Under the pieces are notes generated by a model. It was not told the DNA's origin. It ran no database searches and was given only the letters and a program-made list of their open reading frames with translations. A program made the position numbers and the translations under genes. Positions 53,539-63,338 of a stretch of 64,000 bases of DNA are shown piece after piece. How positions within the stretch are numbered: the stretch's first letter is position 1; each line of letters starts with the position of its first letter. The stretch covers positions 273,976 through 337,975 of the forward strand of contig CAYLWO010000001.1 of the NCBI GenBank assembly GCA_964387285.1, in the 5' to 3' direction. Origin of the DNA: Anaerohabitans sp964387285. Its GTDB lineage: Bacteria > Zhuqueibacterota > Zhuqueibacteria > Residuimicrobiales > Residuimicrobiaceae.

Positions 53539-53556
53539 GCGGCGCCGAGGCGCCGC
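53539..53556. repeat. GC-rich dyad with 2-base loop
   Basis: GCGGCGCC-ga-GGCGCCGC, an 8-bp perfect stem with a 2-base loop, followed by ACTCC. It belongs to the same style of dyad as those at 9313, 9336, 42983 and 61327. Confidence 0.65.
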
Positions 53557-53572
53557 ACTCCAAAGGCGCCAT

Positions 53573-53730
53573 TTACCCTACCACACGACTGCGTTGCTCC
53601 AGAAATGCCAGGTCGCGCCACCGGCCTTGCACGGGGCCAAATTCCATCAGCCCCAATTTTTCGCGAATGCCGACCATGCGAAAACCATGATGTTCATGCA
53701 AATTGTAAAAATTCGTATTTGTCCTGAAAA
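53573..53730 (-). pseudogene. 3' remnant of a GNAT acetyltransferase gene
   Basis: The minus strand encodes NLHEHHGFRMVGIREKLG, then GRWRDLAFLEQRSRVVG and a stop. This is the C-terminal end of phosphinothricin-type N-acetyltransferases, where NLHExxGFxxVG and GRWRDxxxLERRS are conserved. The N-terminal 110 or so residues with the acetyl-CoA loop are absent. It is a truncated relic. Confidence 0.75.
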
Positions 53731-53812
53731 TACTACATTGATAGATTCTTCGCCCCGCCAAAAAACGGCGGTGCTTCTTGCCGGAAATATGCAAAAAGCA
53801 TCTGTTTCAAGC

Positions 53813-55939
53813 CTAATCGATTGTCACCTGAATTCCGTCGGGTTCGTTATCATATTCGAGACGCAAGGTGCTGCTGGCTTGATGCCATTCCTGTTTAAAA
53901 TCCACTTTTGTTCCATTTGCTTTGCGCATCATAACGGATGTTGGATTATACGACAGATAGATACGTGCCACTCCTTTTATCTTAGCCGGGCCCTTGAGCG
54001 TACACTCGAAGAGATGAGTATCATGCTTTTCATTATAGCTGCGGGAAGCAGCAGCCAGCACTGCTGGTTTGGCGGCGGTAAACCGCGTCAAATTGAACAA
54101 CAAGGCCGTCTCACCGGGCGCCACTCGTTTATGCGCTAAAACCGGCAACTGCGGATCATACAAATCGATCACGGGGCCAGGCACACTATAGGCCGAGTCA
54201 GAGACGCTCTCTTGCATAACCGCAATGATATCATAAACGTCACGCTGCAAACGCAACCAGTTCTTTGGCTGAATCGCCGGCAAATTCTTCTCTGCCAGTG
54301 CGCGGCTGACCAGACGCTGCACGACTTTTGCGCCGTTTTTCTGCATCGCTAATTCTTTAGGATCTTGTCGCAACACGCTGACACATCCTCGACCAATTCT
54401 TGCAAAACCCGATTTCGGATCAAAACCGAGCGATTCGAACAAGTGCGCCGACGGCGAGGCAAAATTTTTATCGTTTTGATTCCACCACGCGCGCACACGT
54501 TGAAATGAATCCTGATCTCGACCCAGGTAGATCAGAGCGCCGCCGGCCTTCACCCATTTCGTCAGAATCGAATGATATTTTTCAGCAAGCGGCTTCATAT
54601 TGCTGTAGGTCATCAACAACACTTTAATATTTTTTAAGGTTTCCGGATAGGGCAAATTTTCCATTTGCACCATTTTGACCGGAACGCCCAGTTTCAGCAA
54701 CGGCAGAGCCATGCCAAAAAAATCGGACAAATCAGGATCGCTATAATCCGGAAATTCCGGATAACGTTGAAACATCATGGCATCGGACAACAACACGCCG
54801 ATATCATGGTTGCCGTCAATTTGCGATTCTGCTACCGGCATGTTGTTCAGCACATTAATCATGACCATGATCTGTGTGGCATAATCCGCTGGAATAGCGG
54901 TACGCGCCGTATCGTCAGCTGTTTGATAGGAACCGAAAAAGATACGATCAGGCCAGGGCATGACTTCATAATGGGCAACGCCGGGATAGAGCAGTTGTGC
55001 GGTAAACGTGCATTCATAATTGTGTTTGTAATCCTGCCAGGTGTGCTCCGGATCATCTTCAATAGGATCCGTCAGAAAATAAACACGACGTCCGGTAGGC
55101 TGCGTCATGGCGGTCATGGAACCGTACTCCAGGAAAGCGGTTTCAAAAGTGCGTTCTGCTCGGCTGCCTTCATAATGTATGGGACTGCGTGCGGTACCTG
55201 TCCATACCTGTGCGATATAGCCATCCATGTTACTCAAACCGGCCAAACTCGCTTCCGGGCTGACAATGCCCCATTTGGCATAATTGATCAGGGAATGGGT
55301 GGGTACGTAGGTTGAAATCTTTTTCCCTTTGCCGGCGCCATAGGACTTGACGAAAGCAAATAGTTCGTTCAACGCCCGCTGATAAAGATGGTATTTCAGC
55401 CTGGATGAACGCCACGCAGCATCAGCGCTGGTGTGAGGCGCTTGCCAGGGTTCCTGGTAATAGGCCTGCCACTCTTTTTTAAAACCTTCGCTATAGCCGG
55501 CGCGCGCCCAGAACTCTGGTTCCTCCAGATGAACGGCATCTACTCCCTGATCAATGGCTGTTTTTACCAGACCTTTCAGATATTCCACATAGGTCAGAGA
55601 AGGCACGATATAGGGCACGACACCCTTGTCATGCCAAATGATGTTGCCTTTACTATCGACCTGACCGTCTTCCAGATGGGTGTTGCCGTCAAAGCGTCCC
55701 TGGAAGTAATCTGCGTAATTGCCCCAGGCAACGCCGGTCATGAAATGCAGACCATAGCCACGCTGTCGCCAACCGTCAGCTCTTTCATCAAAAGAAGCAT
55801 TCACGCCATAGACAATGGCAACGTCGGCATGAAAATCGACTTCAGGCCGCCAGGGTCCGGCTGTCTGAAAACAGGTCTTTTCTTGTGCAGCGATTAATAA
55901 AGGAAAGTAGACAAAAGGAGCGAAAAACCTAAAATACAC
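53813..55939 (-). CDS. Exported TIM-barrel glycoside-hydrolase-like protein
   Basis: 708 residues. I chose GTG at 55939 because GGAGG lies 8 bases upstream and a signal peptide follows (YFRFFAPFVYFPLLIAAQ); a longer reading from 56014 adds a second improbable N-terminus. The N-terminal barrel has YGVNASFDERADGW, GVDAVHLEEPEFWARAGYSEGFKKEW (candidate acid pair) and ISTYVPTHSLINYAKWG. The middle region (IGVLLSDAMMFQRYPEFPDY, VLLMTYSNMKPLAEKY, GALIYLGRD) resembles the trimerisation domain of GH42-type enzymes. The end is a beta-sandwich. Not a named family. It acts outside the cytoplasm, probably on a glycan. Confidence 0.65.
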   Translation of the reverse strand: MYFRFFAPFVYFPLLIAAQEKTCFQTAGPWRPEVDFHADVAIVYGVNASFDERADGWRQRGYGLHFMTGVAWGNYADYFQGRFDGNTHLEDGQVDSKGNIIWHDKGVVPYIVPSLTYVEYLKGLVKTAIDQGVDAVHLEEPEFWARAGYSEGFKKEWQAYYQEPWQAPHTSADAAWRSSRLKYHLYQRALNELFAFVKSYGAGKGKKISTYVPTHSLINYAKWGIVSPEASLAGLSNMDGYIAQVWTGTARSPIHYEGSRAERTFETAFLEYGSMTAMTQPTGRRVYFLTDPIEDDPEHTWQDYKHNYECTFTAQLLYPGVAHYEVMPWPDRIFFGSYQTADDTARTAIPADYATQIMVMINVLNNMPVAESQIDGNHDIGVLLSDAMMFQRYPEFPDYSDPDLSDFFGMALPLLKLGVPVKMVQMENLPYPETLKNIKVLLMTYSNMKPLAEKYHSILTKWVKAGGALIYLGRDQDSFQRVRAWWNQNDKNFASPSAHLFESLGFDPKSGFARIGRGCVSVLRQDPKELAMQKNGAKVVQRLVSRALAEKNLPAIQPKNWLRLQRDVYDIIAVMQESVSDSAYSVPGPVIDLYDPQLPVLAHKRVAPGETALLFNLTRFTAAKPAVLAAASRSYNEKHDTHLFECTLKGPAKIKGVARIYLSYNPTSVMMRKANGTKVDFKQEWHQASSTLRLEYDNEPDGIQVTID

Positions 55940-56088
55940 GAGAGCCTCCAAAATTGATCTATATCGCTTCTGCAAAACAAATATTGGTTGAATATCCATT
56001 TGAAAAAAGTTCATTTTCTTAACAAGTGATTTTACACGAATGGGAATTCTTCTGCCTCATGTCACTCGTCATCGGGCTAAAAATTGTC

Positions 56089-57987
56089 TTACCAGCCGCC
56101 GCCACCGCCTCCTCCGCCACCACCGCCGGAAGATCCGCCACTGCTGCCGGAACTGGAGCCTGGCGCTGTCGAAGAAGAGGAAATGGCAGAAGCAAAAGAA
56201 TTACCAAAGGCAGAGCCAAAATCAGCCAGGCCGATGACTGTCGAACGGTTTGATTGATACCAGGATACATTATTGCTCAGGTATTGGGCATCCTGCAATA
56301 CGGCGGCAAACTGATCAGACCATTCCTGCTCGACGCCCAGGGCCAACGCATAAGGAAGATATTTCTCATAAAGCTGCGGAGTTTTGTCCGGCGGGTAAAG
56401 CGCATGCCACCGTTCTTTTTCTGCTGCCGCAAGATACATTTTGAATCCGTCGATCTGATCCATGATTTTTCTACCCTGTGGCGTGGGCGCTTTCAGCAGA
56501 TGATGAAACAGATAATTGACAAAAATGATGCCGGCAAACAATGGCGCCGCAGCCAAACTGGCTGTTAAGGAGAGCGCATACAATCCGAACAGTTCACCGG
56601 CGATAAAAGGGATGCTGAACAAACTCATAAAAATGGCGCTGGCCACAGAAGCGTATTTCGTGTGAGACGCTGATACGGCATTGCGCCACAATTTGATGCA
56701 GGTGTAGACCAATGCGATGACGCCCATGCTCCAAAACATAAGCCAGATGATCATAAAGATGGCTTCTGAAGCGGCGAACGCTAACGTAGAACAGGTCAGG
56801 GCCGCAACAGTCAACGCTACTCCCGGCCAAAATGCTTTGCGATTGGTTTTGAAATATTTCGCATAGGGGGAATTGTTTAATAGTTTTTGCAGTTGGTCGA
56901 CTGCCGCTTGTATTTGTGCATGTTTGGTATTTTTCAGCTCGACCTCTTGCCCGCCGGCAAATAAAGCCGTTAAAATAGCGGAATGTTCCGCGGAAATTGT
57001 GGTGGTTGTCTGATTCCGCCGTATAAAATAAACGCCATCCTCTTCGCGAATGATTATCTGTCCTTGAACAGCCAGATTCAATAGAAAGGCAGTGAATGTT
57101 TTCTTGTCATATCCCATGCGGGTGAGAAAACGGATTGTCTCCGGCGCTAATTGTTCCGGAGGGCTGAATCGGGCAATGATCACTCCTTTTTGCGGATCCC
57201 GACCTACGCGTCGCCATTGCAGATAATAGTACAATAGGACGATGGCGAAACTTAACAGGCTAACCGAGATTCCGGCATTGTCTTTAATATAATGCTGAAT
57301 TATCTGCGAATGACTGGGCCGCTGTACAATATTTCGTGACCAGGTCAGCAGTATGGTAAGACCTTCCCTGGCAGAAAATGGACGCGTAGCGGCAAAATAG
57401 AAACGTCCGTCATCAAGACGTCGGAAGGCAACGCTCTTTTCTGTGCTGCCGCTCTCCCCGGTAAATCCACTCCAACCGGTCAATGCAGCAGCAGCCTGGC
57501 CAGGCAGTTCCACAGTCGCTGAAACAGAATCCATGGGAAATTCCCAACCGTTGCCGGTCACATTCCAATACAGTTCATCATGATCATTGAAAAATCCCAA
57601 CTGGCGGTTCGTTTCATAGACCAGTACAAAGGTATAGATGTCCGGAGAAAGAACCGTTTCCGCATCGCCGAGATAGATCTTGACGCCATTGCTCTCCGAC
57701 TCGATATGAAATTTTTCCGTGCCGCCGTCGCGAAAAGCGGATGTTACCTCAAGGGGCACACTATAGCGGTTGCCATAGTGGTCATGATATTTGGTAGGAA
57801 AAGTGCGATAAATGCCGTGACGTATCTGCTCCTGATTGCTTTGTACGCGGATGGTTTCGGTAACTTGCATACGACCGTTTAGAAATATGCGCAAGTCGCT
57901 GTGATAAGAAAGAATTCTTTCCTGCTCCTGACCGACAAGGGCCGTAGCGAGCGAGAACAGGATGAACATAGATAGGCGAATTTTCAT
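56089..57987 (-). CDS. DUF2207 membrane protein with Gly-rich C-terminus
   Basis: 632 residues with a signal peptide (MKIRLSMFILFSLATALVGQ). The DUF2207 domain covers about residues 25-220 (ILSYHSDLRIFLNGRMQVTETIRV, RQLGFFNDHDELYWNVTGNGWEFP). A helix follows (SVSLLSFAIVLLYYYLQW), then a cytoplasmic winged-helix-like part (PEQLAPETIRFLTRMGYDKKTFTAFLLNLAVQG), three or four further helices and a run of Gly ending in Trp. This architecture is standard for DUF2207 proteins. It follows lemA by 80 bp, the usual pairing. Function is unclear; envelope stress is often proposed. Confidence 0.88.
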   Translation of the reverse strand: MKIRLSMFILFSLATALVGQEQERILSYHSDLRIFLNGRMQVTETIRVQSNQEQIRHGIYRTFPTKYHDHYGNRYSVPLEVTSAFRDGGTEKFHIESESNGVKIYLGDAETVLSPDIYTFVLVYETNRQLGFFNDHDELYWNVTGNGWEFPMDSVSATVELPGQAAAALTGWSGFTGESGSTEKSVAFRRLDDGRFYFAATRPFSAREGLTILLTWSRNIVQRPSHSQIIQHYIKDNAGISVSLLSFAIVLLYYYLQWRRVGRDPQKGVIIARFSPPEQLAPETIRFLTRMGYDKKTFTAFLLNLAVQGQIIIREEDGVYFIRRNQTTTTISAEHSAILTALFAGGQEVELKNTKHAQIQAAVDQLQKLLNNSPYAKYFKTNRKAFWPGVALTVAALTCSTLAFAASEAIFMIIWLMFWSMGVIALVYTCIKLWRNAVSASHTKYASVASAIFMSLFSIPFIAGELFGLYALSLTASLAAAPLFAGIIFVNYLFHHLLKAPTPQGRKIMDQIDGFKMYLAAAEKERWHALYPPDKTPQLYEKYLPYALALGVEQEWSDQFAAVLQDAQYLSNNVSWYQSNRSTVIGLADFGSAFGNSFASAISSSSTAPGSSSGSSGGSSGGGGGGGGGGGW

Positions 57988-58067
57988 ATGCACGATACAC
58001 CGCCTTAAATGGTTCTATTGCGCGCCATGGGTGCTCAACACCTGTGAAAAATAAATCCGCAATTGAA

Positions 58068-58613
58068 TTAAAATCTGGTTTGCGGCGATTCAGATTCCTC
58101 TTCTCGGCCTTGGAAAAAATCAGCCTCCTGGAACCCAAACATTCGACTGACCAAAAGGCCCGGAAACGTGCTTACGCTGATATTGTAATCGCGCACCGCA
58201 CCGTTATAATAACGTCGGGATAAAACAAGTTGTTCTTCGATGTCAGCCATCTCTTTCTGCAGTTCAAGAAAATTCGCGCTCGCTTTCAGATCAGGGTAGG
58301 CTTCGGCCACGGCAAAAAGATTTTTCAGGGCACGACTCAGATCCGTCTCTGCCTCTGATTTGGCGTTGATGCTTTGCGCGCTCAGACAGCGGTTGCGAGC
58401 TTCCGTGATCGTTGTCAAAAGACTTTTCTCGTGATCACGATAGCCTATTACAATATCGAGCAACTTGGGCGTCAAGTCATAGCGTAATTTCAGTTGCGCC
58501 TGAACGCCGCTCCAGGCCTCTTTTACAATTGTACGTCGACGTACCAGTCTATTGAAAAGCATGACCAGCGCTGAGAGAATGACGATTATGATAACAAAAA
58601 TGATGGTACCCAT
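58068..58613 (-). CDS. lemA: LemA family protein
   Basis: 181 residues. A single N-terminal membrane helix (TIIFVIIIVILSALVMLFN) is followed by the LemA helical core: TIVKEAWSGVQAQLKLRYDLTPKLLDIV, FAVAEAYPDLKASANFLELQKEMADIEEQL and YYNGAVRDYNISVSTFPGLLVS. GAGG precedes the ATG. It pairs with the DUF2207 protein downstream. LemA proteins are membrane-linked and of unclear function. Confidence 0.93.
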   Translation of the reverse strand: MGTIIFVIIIVILSALVMLFNRLVRRRTIVKEAWSGVQAQLKLRYDLTPKLLDIVIGYRDHEKSLLTTITEARNRCLSAQSINAKSEAETDLSRALKNLFAVAEAYPDLKASANFLELQKEMADIEEQLVLSRRYYNGAVRDYNISVSTFPGLLVSRMFGFQEADFFQGREEESESPQTRF

Positions 58614-58684
58614 TAAAGCCTCGCTTTCCGGCTGTGTTTAATTTTCATGTAAATAAAAGTGCTTCGATTGATTGGCAAAGAAAT

Positions 58685-60340
58685 TCATCCTCTGCGTAAA
58701 ACCTTTCCGGGCAATTGGCCGGAATGTCGGCCGTTTTCAACGACCAACTTTCCATTAACAATGACATAACTGATCCCCTCCGGGTACTGGTGCGGTTGCA
58801 CAAAGGTCGCATGATCGATAACGGTTTGTGGATTGAATATTACCATATCTGCGAATTTATCGATCGACAGCTCGCCGCGATCAACAATGGAAAAATGACG
58901 GCAAGGCAACGAGGTTACGCGTTCAATCGCTTCAGGAAGCGAAATTATTTTTTTCTCCCGAATATAAAGACCCAGGTAACGGGGAAATGTTCCATAGCTA
59001 CGCGGATGCGGCATACCTTGCGATAAAACGCCATAGGGCGCCAGCGCATTTCCATCAGATCCCACCATGACGCCGGCAAAAGCAAGAACCGCGTCCGTAT
59101 CTTGTTCGCTCATGGCAAAACCACACATGCCGACATCTCCCTTTTCCGCAATCATCAACTCTCGGACAAACTGAAAGGGATCCTGTTTTCCGGCAAGTTG
59201 TGCGACCGTTTTACCCTGACAGGCTTTGCGTTCAGCTGAAGCAAGCCTGGTAACCAGCACGCTTTCCCAGGATCCCAGAGCACTGATTTTATCCATTAAA
59301 AACAGTTTAATTTTTCGCCACTGTTCCCATGATTCCAGGCGTTTGACAAAATCCCGGTTCTCTCCTTGTCTGCTCCAGGGGGGAAACAGCAGTTTCATCG
59401 ACGTGCTGTATGCGGTATAGGGATAACGGTCTGCGCACACCGTAAGGCCGTTTTTTCTTGCCGTTTCTATGGCCTGCAATAGCAAAGGTGTTTTGTACCA
59501 ATTGCGTTTTTGGCAGGCTTTCAAGTGTGATATCTGCAGCCGGCATCCGGTCGCGCCGGCAACTGACAAAGCTTCTGTCAAAGCTTGTTCAACAGAGACA
59601 TCTTCATTGCGCATATGGGTGGCATAAACGCCATTGGCTTCAGCGACCATAGCAGCCAGTTCAATCAACTCTTGTGTGGCAGCGTACATGCCTGGCTTGT
59701 ATTCCAGACCAGTGGACATACCCAGGGCTCCCTGCTGCAGGCATTCCGACAAAAGGGATTTCATCTTTTGCATTTCCGCTATGGTCGGTATGCGATCATC
59801 CGGTCCCATCACTGCCTGGCGCAGAGCGCTATGGCCAACCAGGGTGGCTGCGTTGACAGCCAGGCCGTTTTCCTCCAGGCGTTGCCGGTAGCCGGCCAGG
59901 GTTCGCCAATTTACCGCTATTTGATACTCTTTCGATATTTCCTGAATCGCTTCGCGTGATTTTTCTTCATCCCAGGGAAATGGAGAATCGCCGCAATTCC
60001 CGCAAATTTCTGTCGTAACACCCTGACGGATTTTGCTCTCCGCTTTGGCGTTTGCCAACAACGTTACGTCGCTATGTGTATGCACATCGATAAATCCGGG
60101 CGCTACAGCCAGACCGGCGGCGTCAATCGTACGATGGGCTGAGCGACCGCGTAAGGATCCGATAGCCACAATCCGCTCATTACGAACGCCCATATCGGCA
60201 GACAGGGGTTCATGTCCCAGACCGTCATATACCCGTCCATTGGTTATCAGCAGATCGAATTCGTTTCTATCACAGCCGAGTACCACGGAACCGGCAGCCA
60301 ATGCCGTTTTAATAAAATCTCTTCGATTGGTTTCTTTCAC
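58685..60340 (-). CDS. N-acyl-D-amino-acid deacylase (D-aminoacylase-like amidohydrolase)
   Basis: 551 residues. A Tat-type signal with a Cys (NRRDFIKTALAAGSVVLGC) suggests export, perhaps as a lipoprotein. The amidohydrolase motifs are GFIDVHTHSDVTLL (His-x-His metal site), TEICGNCGDSPFP (metal-bridging Cys), GLEYKPGMYA, ATHMRNED, QISHLKA and VGSDGNALAPYG. The end YVIVNGKLVVENGRHSGQLPGKVLRRG is the usual closing strand. It hydrolyses N-acylated D-amino acids or dipeptides. The ATG overlaps the DUF4384 gene stop by ATGA, so both form one transcript. Confidence 0.9.
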   Translation of the reverse strand: MKETNRRDFIKTALAAGSVVLGCDRNEFDLLITNGRVYDGLGHEPLSADMGVRNERIVAIGSLRGRSAHRTIDAAGLAVAPGFIDVHTHSDVTLLANAKAESKIRQGVTTEICGNCGDSPFPWDEEKSREAIQEISKEYQIAVNWRTLAGYRQRLEENGLAVNAATLVGHSALRQAVMGPDDRIPTIAEMQKMKSLLSECLQQGALGMSTGLEYKPGMYAATQELIELAAMVAEANGVYATHMRNEDVSVEQALTEALSVAGATGCRLQISHLKACQKRNWYKTPLLLQAIETARKNGLTVCADRYPYTAYSTSMKLLFPPWSRQGENRDFVKRLESWEQWRKIKLFLMDKISALGSWESVLVTRLASAERKACQGKTVAQLAGKQDPFQFVRELMIAEKGDVGMCGFAMSEQDTDAVLAFAGVMVGSDGNALAPYGVLSQGMPHPRSYGTFPRYLGLYIREKKIISLPEAIERVTSLPCRHFSIVDRGELSIDKFADMVIFNPQTVIDHATFVQPHQYPEGISYVIVNGKLVVENGRHSGQLPGKVLRRG

Positions 60341-61290
60341 GGTTGCACCTGTAATCGCATGCTTTTCAGCAATACCCCCTGGCCGTTAAGCGTCTCGGTC
60401 GCGCGATTGCTACGCCGGCTGGAACGATTGCTTAAAACAGGCCGACGGCTGACGAGCTGTCGTTTTTGCACATTTTGCACAAAATTTTTAAAGGCCTGAG
60501 CATTCATTTCTGTGTCGGCGTTTTCCAATTTTTCCAACAACCACTGCGCCTGTTTTAAGGAGTGCTGCGATGCAAATAAAAGCAGGGTGATAGTGCCGAT
60601 GTCGGTGCTGTCAAAAGTCACCCATGGTTGCTGCAGCGGTACGGTTATTTTTTTGTTCGCCTGTGCCTGATAAGCCTCAGTGCCGGATTGCGGCAGTAGC
60701 CGTTTTATCGCCTTTTTATTGCCGCCCAGCACAGCAATAATGTTGCAGTTTGTCGTCGGTTGCAGTTGCAGGCTCATTCGATCACCGACATGAACCACGC
60801 TTTCATCTGTGAGCTCTTTCTGTATATAGGCGCCTTCGGCGTTTTTGGCTTGGTACAAAACGGTAAAATCGAGACTAAACGGTTTAGAAGGTGACTGTGT
60901 TTCTTCCTTATCCGCCTTGGTCAATTGCTCCAGATCGCCGCACTTGACCTCTGCCTCAATTTGTACATGATATCGGGGCGGATTGGATTCAAGAGCATCG
61001 ATCAGTACTTTTTTATTGATGAGGTATCCGGTAGCCATGCTTTTTATATCATCCTCAACCGTCATGTAATTATGCACCTTGCTGTAGGATTCAATATAAA
61101 GACTGGTGCCCTGCTCAATGGCCTTACGTTCAGCGTCTTTCATAGCACGCTCTTTGGCCGCTTGAATGGTGTCGGTGTCGCCCATGTAGGCGTATCCATC
61201 CACCGTCACTTTGACTTGCGTATTAGCCTCCTGTGCTGAGCAAAAAGCGACCGCCACGATCATGCAAAACCATGCAACCAGAGTTCTCAT
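60337..61290 (-). CDS. Secreted DUF4384 domain protein
   Basis: 317 residues with a signal peptide (MRTLVAWFCMIVAVAFCSAQ) and GGAGGGAG upstream. The N-terminal half (TVDGYAYMGDTDTIQAAKERAMKDAERKAIEQGTSLYIESYS) matches the LPP20/flagellar-T-like fold. The DUF4384 domain follows (VVHVGDRMSLQLQPTTNCNIIAVLG, GTITLLLFASQHSL). Such proteins are envelope proteins of unknown role, sometimes linked to caspase-like enzymes. It is translationally coupled to the amidohydrolase. Confidence 0.8.
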   Translation of the reverse strand: MRTLVAWFCMIVAVAFCSAQEANTQVKVTVDGYAYMGDTDTIQAAKERAMKDAERKAIEQGTSLYIESYSKVHNYMTVEDDIKSMATGYLINKKVLIDALESNPPRYHVQIEAEVKCGDLEQLTKADKEETQSPSKPFSLDFTVLYQAKNAEGAYIQKELTDESVVHVGDRMSLQLQPTTNCNIIAVLGGNKKAIKRLLPQSGTEAYQAQANKKITVPLQQPWVTFDSTDIGTITLLLFASQHSLKQAQWLLEKLENADTEMNAQAFKNFVQNVQKRQLVSRRPVLSNRSSRRSNRATETLNGQGVLLKSMRLQVQP

Positions 61291-61326
61291 CTCAACTCCC
61301 TCCTTAAAAACAGTCAGAGTGTTTCG

Positions 61327-61340
61327 CGGCATTTATGCCG
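61327..61340. repeat. Short dyad with 2-base loop
   Basis: CGGCAT-tt-ATGCCG, a 6-bp stem with a 2-base loop in the 111-bp gap before the DUF4384 gene. It resembles the CCGCAT-tc-ATGCGG dyad at 9313-9326. Confidence 0.5.
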
Positions 61341-61401
61341 ACATTTCTCTTTTAACGCCGAATTCGAGGCAACGAGGTTCGTTACCCCCACATCGACATC
61401 A

Positions 61402-63237
61402 TTAAAATCCTTTTTGTTGTTTAATCCTTGCAGCCTGATCCTGTAAAATTTGCATCGAGTCCGGCCGCCCAATGCTTTCATAGCATTTCGCCCAGTTCAT
61501 ATAGACGTCAGCTAATTCCGGATTTAAATTAATCGCCTGTTTAAAACAGCGAACCGCTTCCGGAATTTTGCCCATTTTTGCATAGGCATCCCCCAAATTG
61601 TTCCAAGATTCAGCCGAATACGGCCGGCGTTTTAAGGCTTGCTGTAATTGTTGCACGGCGTCCTCATACCGTCCCGTAGCGGTATATAGGTACCCCAAAT
61701 TATTGTAAGCCTCGGACAATTCCGGATCGATGCAAAGGGCGTGCTGAAACTGTTCCACAGCTTCCGCCAACCTATTCTGTCCATACAGACTGTAGCCTAA
61801 CGACAAAAACGCAATGGACATGCGCGGCTCCAGGGCGATAGCCAGGCGACTCTGTTCTTCCGCCTTGACAAATTCACCCATCTTGAGCAGAGTATTGCTG
61901 TAATTGCTGTGAAACACAGGAAAACCTGGCGCTAATTTCAATACCTGTTCAAAATGCAAAACCGATTCTGCAAAACGTCCCTGCTTTGCCAGTGCAAGGC
62001 CAAGGCCGTTGTGCGCCATATGATTTGCTTCTGTAACATCCAAGGTATGCTGAAAAATCGAAATCTCATCGCGCCAATAGGTGACCTGCTTGTGACTGAG
62101 AAAGATATAGGGCACAGCGATAAAAAGCAGGACGAGATAACCTTTACGCAAAGATTGGTCGGTCCATTCATCCGGCCTGATTAATGCCGTTATCATGAGC
62201 GTCAAGCCAAAAAGAGGCAAATACATGTAACGATCAGCCATTGCCTGAGAGCCGACCTGCACGAGTCCAATGACCGGCACCAACATGCCAAGAAACCACA
62301 ACCAACCCAGTAAAACAGCCGGGAACTTTAATCGATAACGCCAAACGATCCAGGTGATCAGGGATAGACAGATCCCGCTCAACAACAATAGGGACCAGGA
62401 CACCTGTGTCCCGGGATGCGGGTAAATCAACGCCAGGTCGTGTGGGAATATACTTTTGACTACATAACGGCCATAGGAAATGATCGCATTAGACAACCGA
62501 TAGGCCGGCGGAATTTGTATGACGCCTGCCACCGCGCCACCGGCTTTTTGCACAATAAATGTAATGAAACAGGATGCGATTGATAAAGCAAAAAAAGGTG
62601 TCTTTTGCAGCAATATTTTTTTACTGTTCCAAACCTGCTGCAAAGGCCACCAATCCAATAATATCATCACAAAAGGCAAGGTTACCAGCATGGGTTTGGA
62701 TGCCAGGCCCAAAAGAAAAAATGCCAAAGAGTAAAAATAAAAAATCTGCCGTTTTTCACGAATGAACCGGGCATAACTCCATAAAGTCGCAGCAGCGAAC
62801 AAAGAGGACAGGACATCTTTGCGTTCCGCAATCCAGGCAACGGATTCAACATGTAGAGGATGTATGGCAAAAACCAGAGCCAGGATAAAGGACATGCGCG
62901 GTTTTTGCGTTAATGAACACCAGGCCGCATACCAGCAAAGCGCAGCAAGAATATGATAGAACAGATTCATAATGTGATGCAGGCCGGGATGGACGCCCCA
63001 GAGGGATACATCGAGCTGATGTGATATCCAGGTGACAGGATGCCAATTGGCAGCATGACTGCTGGTCAGAGCCCACAACACGCTCCTTGCCGTTAATCCA
63101 CTCAACACATGGGGATTATCGAAAACATAGGTTGTGTCATCATATTCAAGATACGCAAAATTGGCCAAAGGGCAATAGACGGCCAGTGTCGCCAGGACAA
63201 TGGCCAGAGCGGCAAGTATGTTTGCTTTCTTATTCAT
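61402..63237 (-). CDS. Multi-pass membrane protein with TPR domain (TMTC/GT-C-like)
   Basis: 611 residues. The N-terminal 400 residues have about ten membrane helices. FAYLEYDDTTYVFDNPHVLSGL near residue 30 holds the acidic Asp-Asp motif of the GT-C glycosyltransferases, and HPLHVESVAWIAERKDVLSSLF is a hallmark of TMTC-like proteins. The C-terminal 200 residues have about five TPR units (MAHNGLGLALAKQGRFAESVLHFEQVL, AYNNLGYLYTATGRYEDAVQQLQQALK, SWNNLGDAYAKMGKIPEAVRCF). It probably transfers mannose or another sugar from a lipid donor to exported proteins. AT-rich sequence upstream could hold a promoter. Confidence 0.88.
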   Translation of the reverse strand: MNKKANILAALAIVLATLAVYCPLANFAYLEYDDTTYVFDNPHVLSGLTARSVLWALTSSHAANWHPVTWISHQLDVSLWGVHPGLHHIMNLFYHILAALCWYAAWCSLTQKPRMSFILALVFAIHPLHVESVAWIAERKDVLSSLFAAATLWSYARFIREKRQIFYFYSLAFFLLGLASKPMLVTLPFVMILLDWWPLQQVWNSKKILLQKTPFFALSIASCFITFIVQKAGGAVAGVIQIPPAYRLSNAIISYGRYVVKSIFPHDLALIYPHPGTQVSWSLLLLSGICLSLITWIVWRYRLKFPAVLLGWLWFLGMLVPVIGLVQVGSQAMADRYMYLPLFGLTLMITALIRPDEWTDQSLRKGYLVLLFIAVPYIFLSHKQVTYWRDEISIFQHTLDVTEANHMAHNGLGLALAKQGRFAESVLHFEQVLKLAPGFPVFHSNYSNTLLKMGEFVKAEEQSRLAIALEPRMSIAFLSLGYSLYGQNRLAEAVEQFQHALCIDPELSEAYNNLGYLYTATGRYEDAVQQLQQALKRRPYSAESWNNLGDAYAKMGKIPEAVRCFKQAINLNPELADVYMNWAKCYESIGRPDSMQILQDQAARIKQQKGF

Positions 63238-63338
63238 TATATATTATTATAATAAATAAAAAGCAAAGACAAAAGGAAAAGAATAGCGTTCCGGGATAAA
63301 GGCAGAGAGCAAGTCTATGAATAACAATGCATCGCAGA

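Larger units (their letters stand above)
53461..53812. other. Intergenic region with a dyad and a gene remnant
   Basis: 352 bp holding the ABC exporter promoter (53467-53496), a 16-bp GC-rich dyad plus loop (53539-53556) and the 3' remnant of an acetyltransferase gene (53573-53730). No intact gene was found. Confidence 0.7.

Noticed and set aside
56019..56270. Short frame with Pro/Ala run upstream of the TIM-barrel gene
   Set aside because: It is the shifted frame of the Gly-rich tail of the DUF2207 protein.
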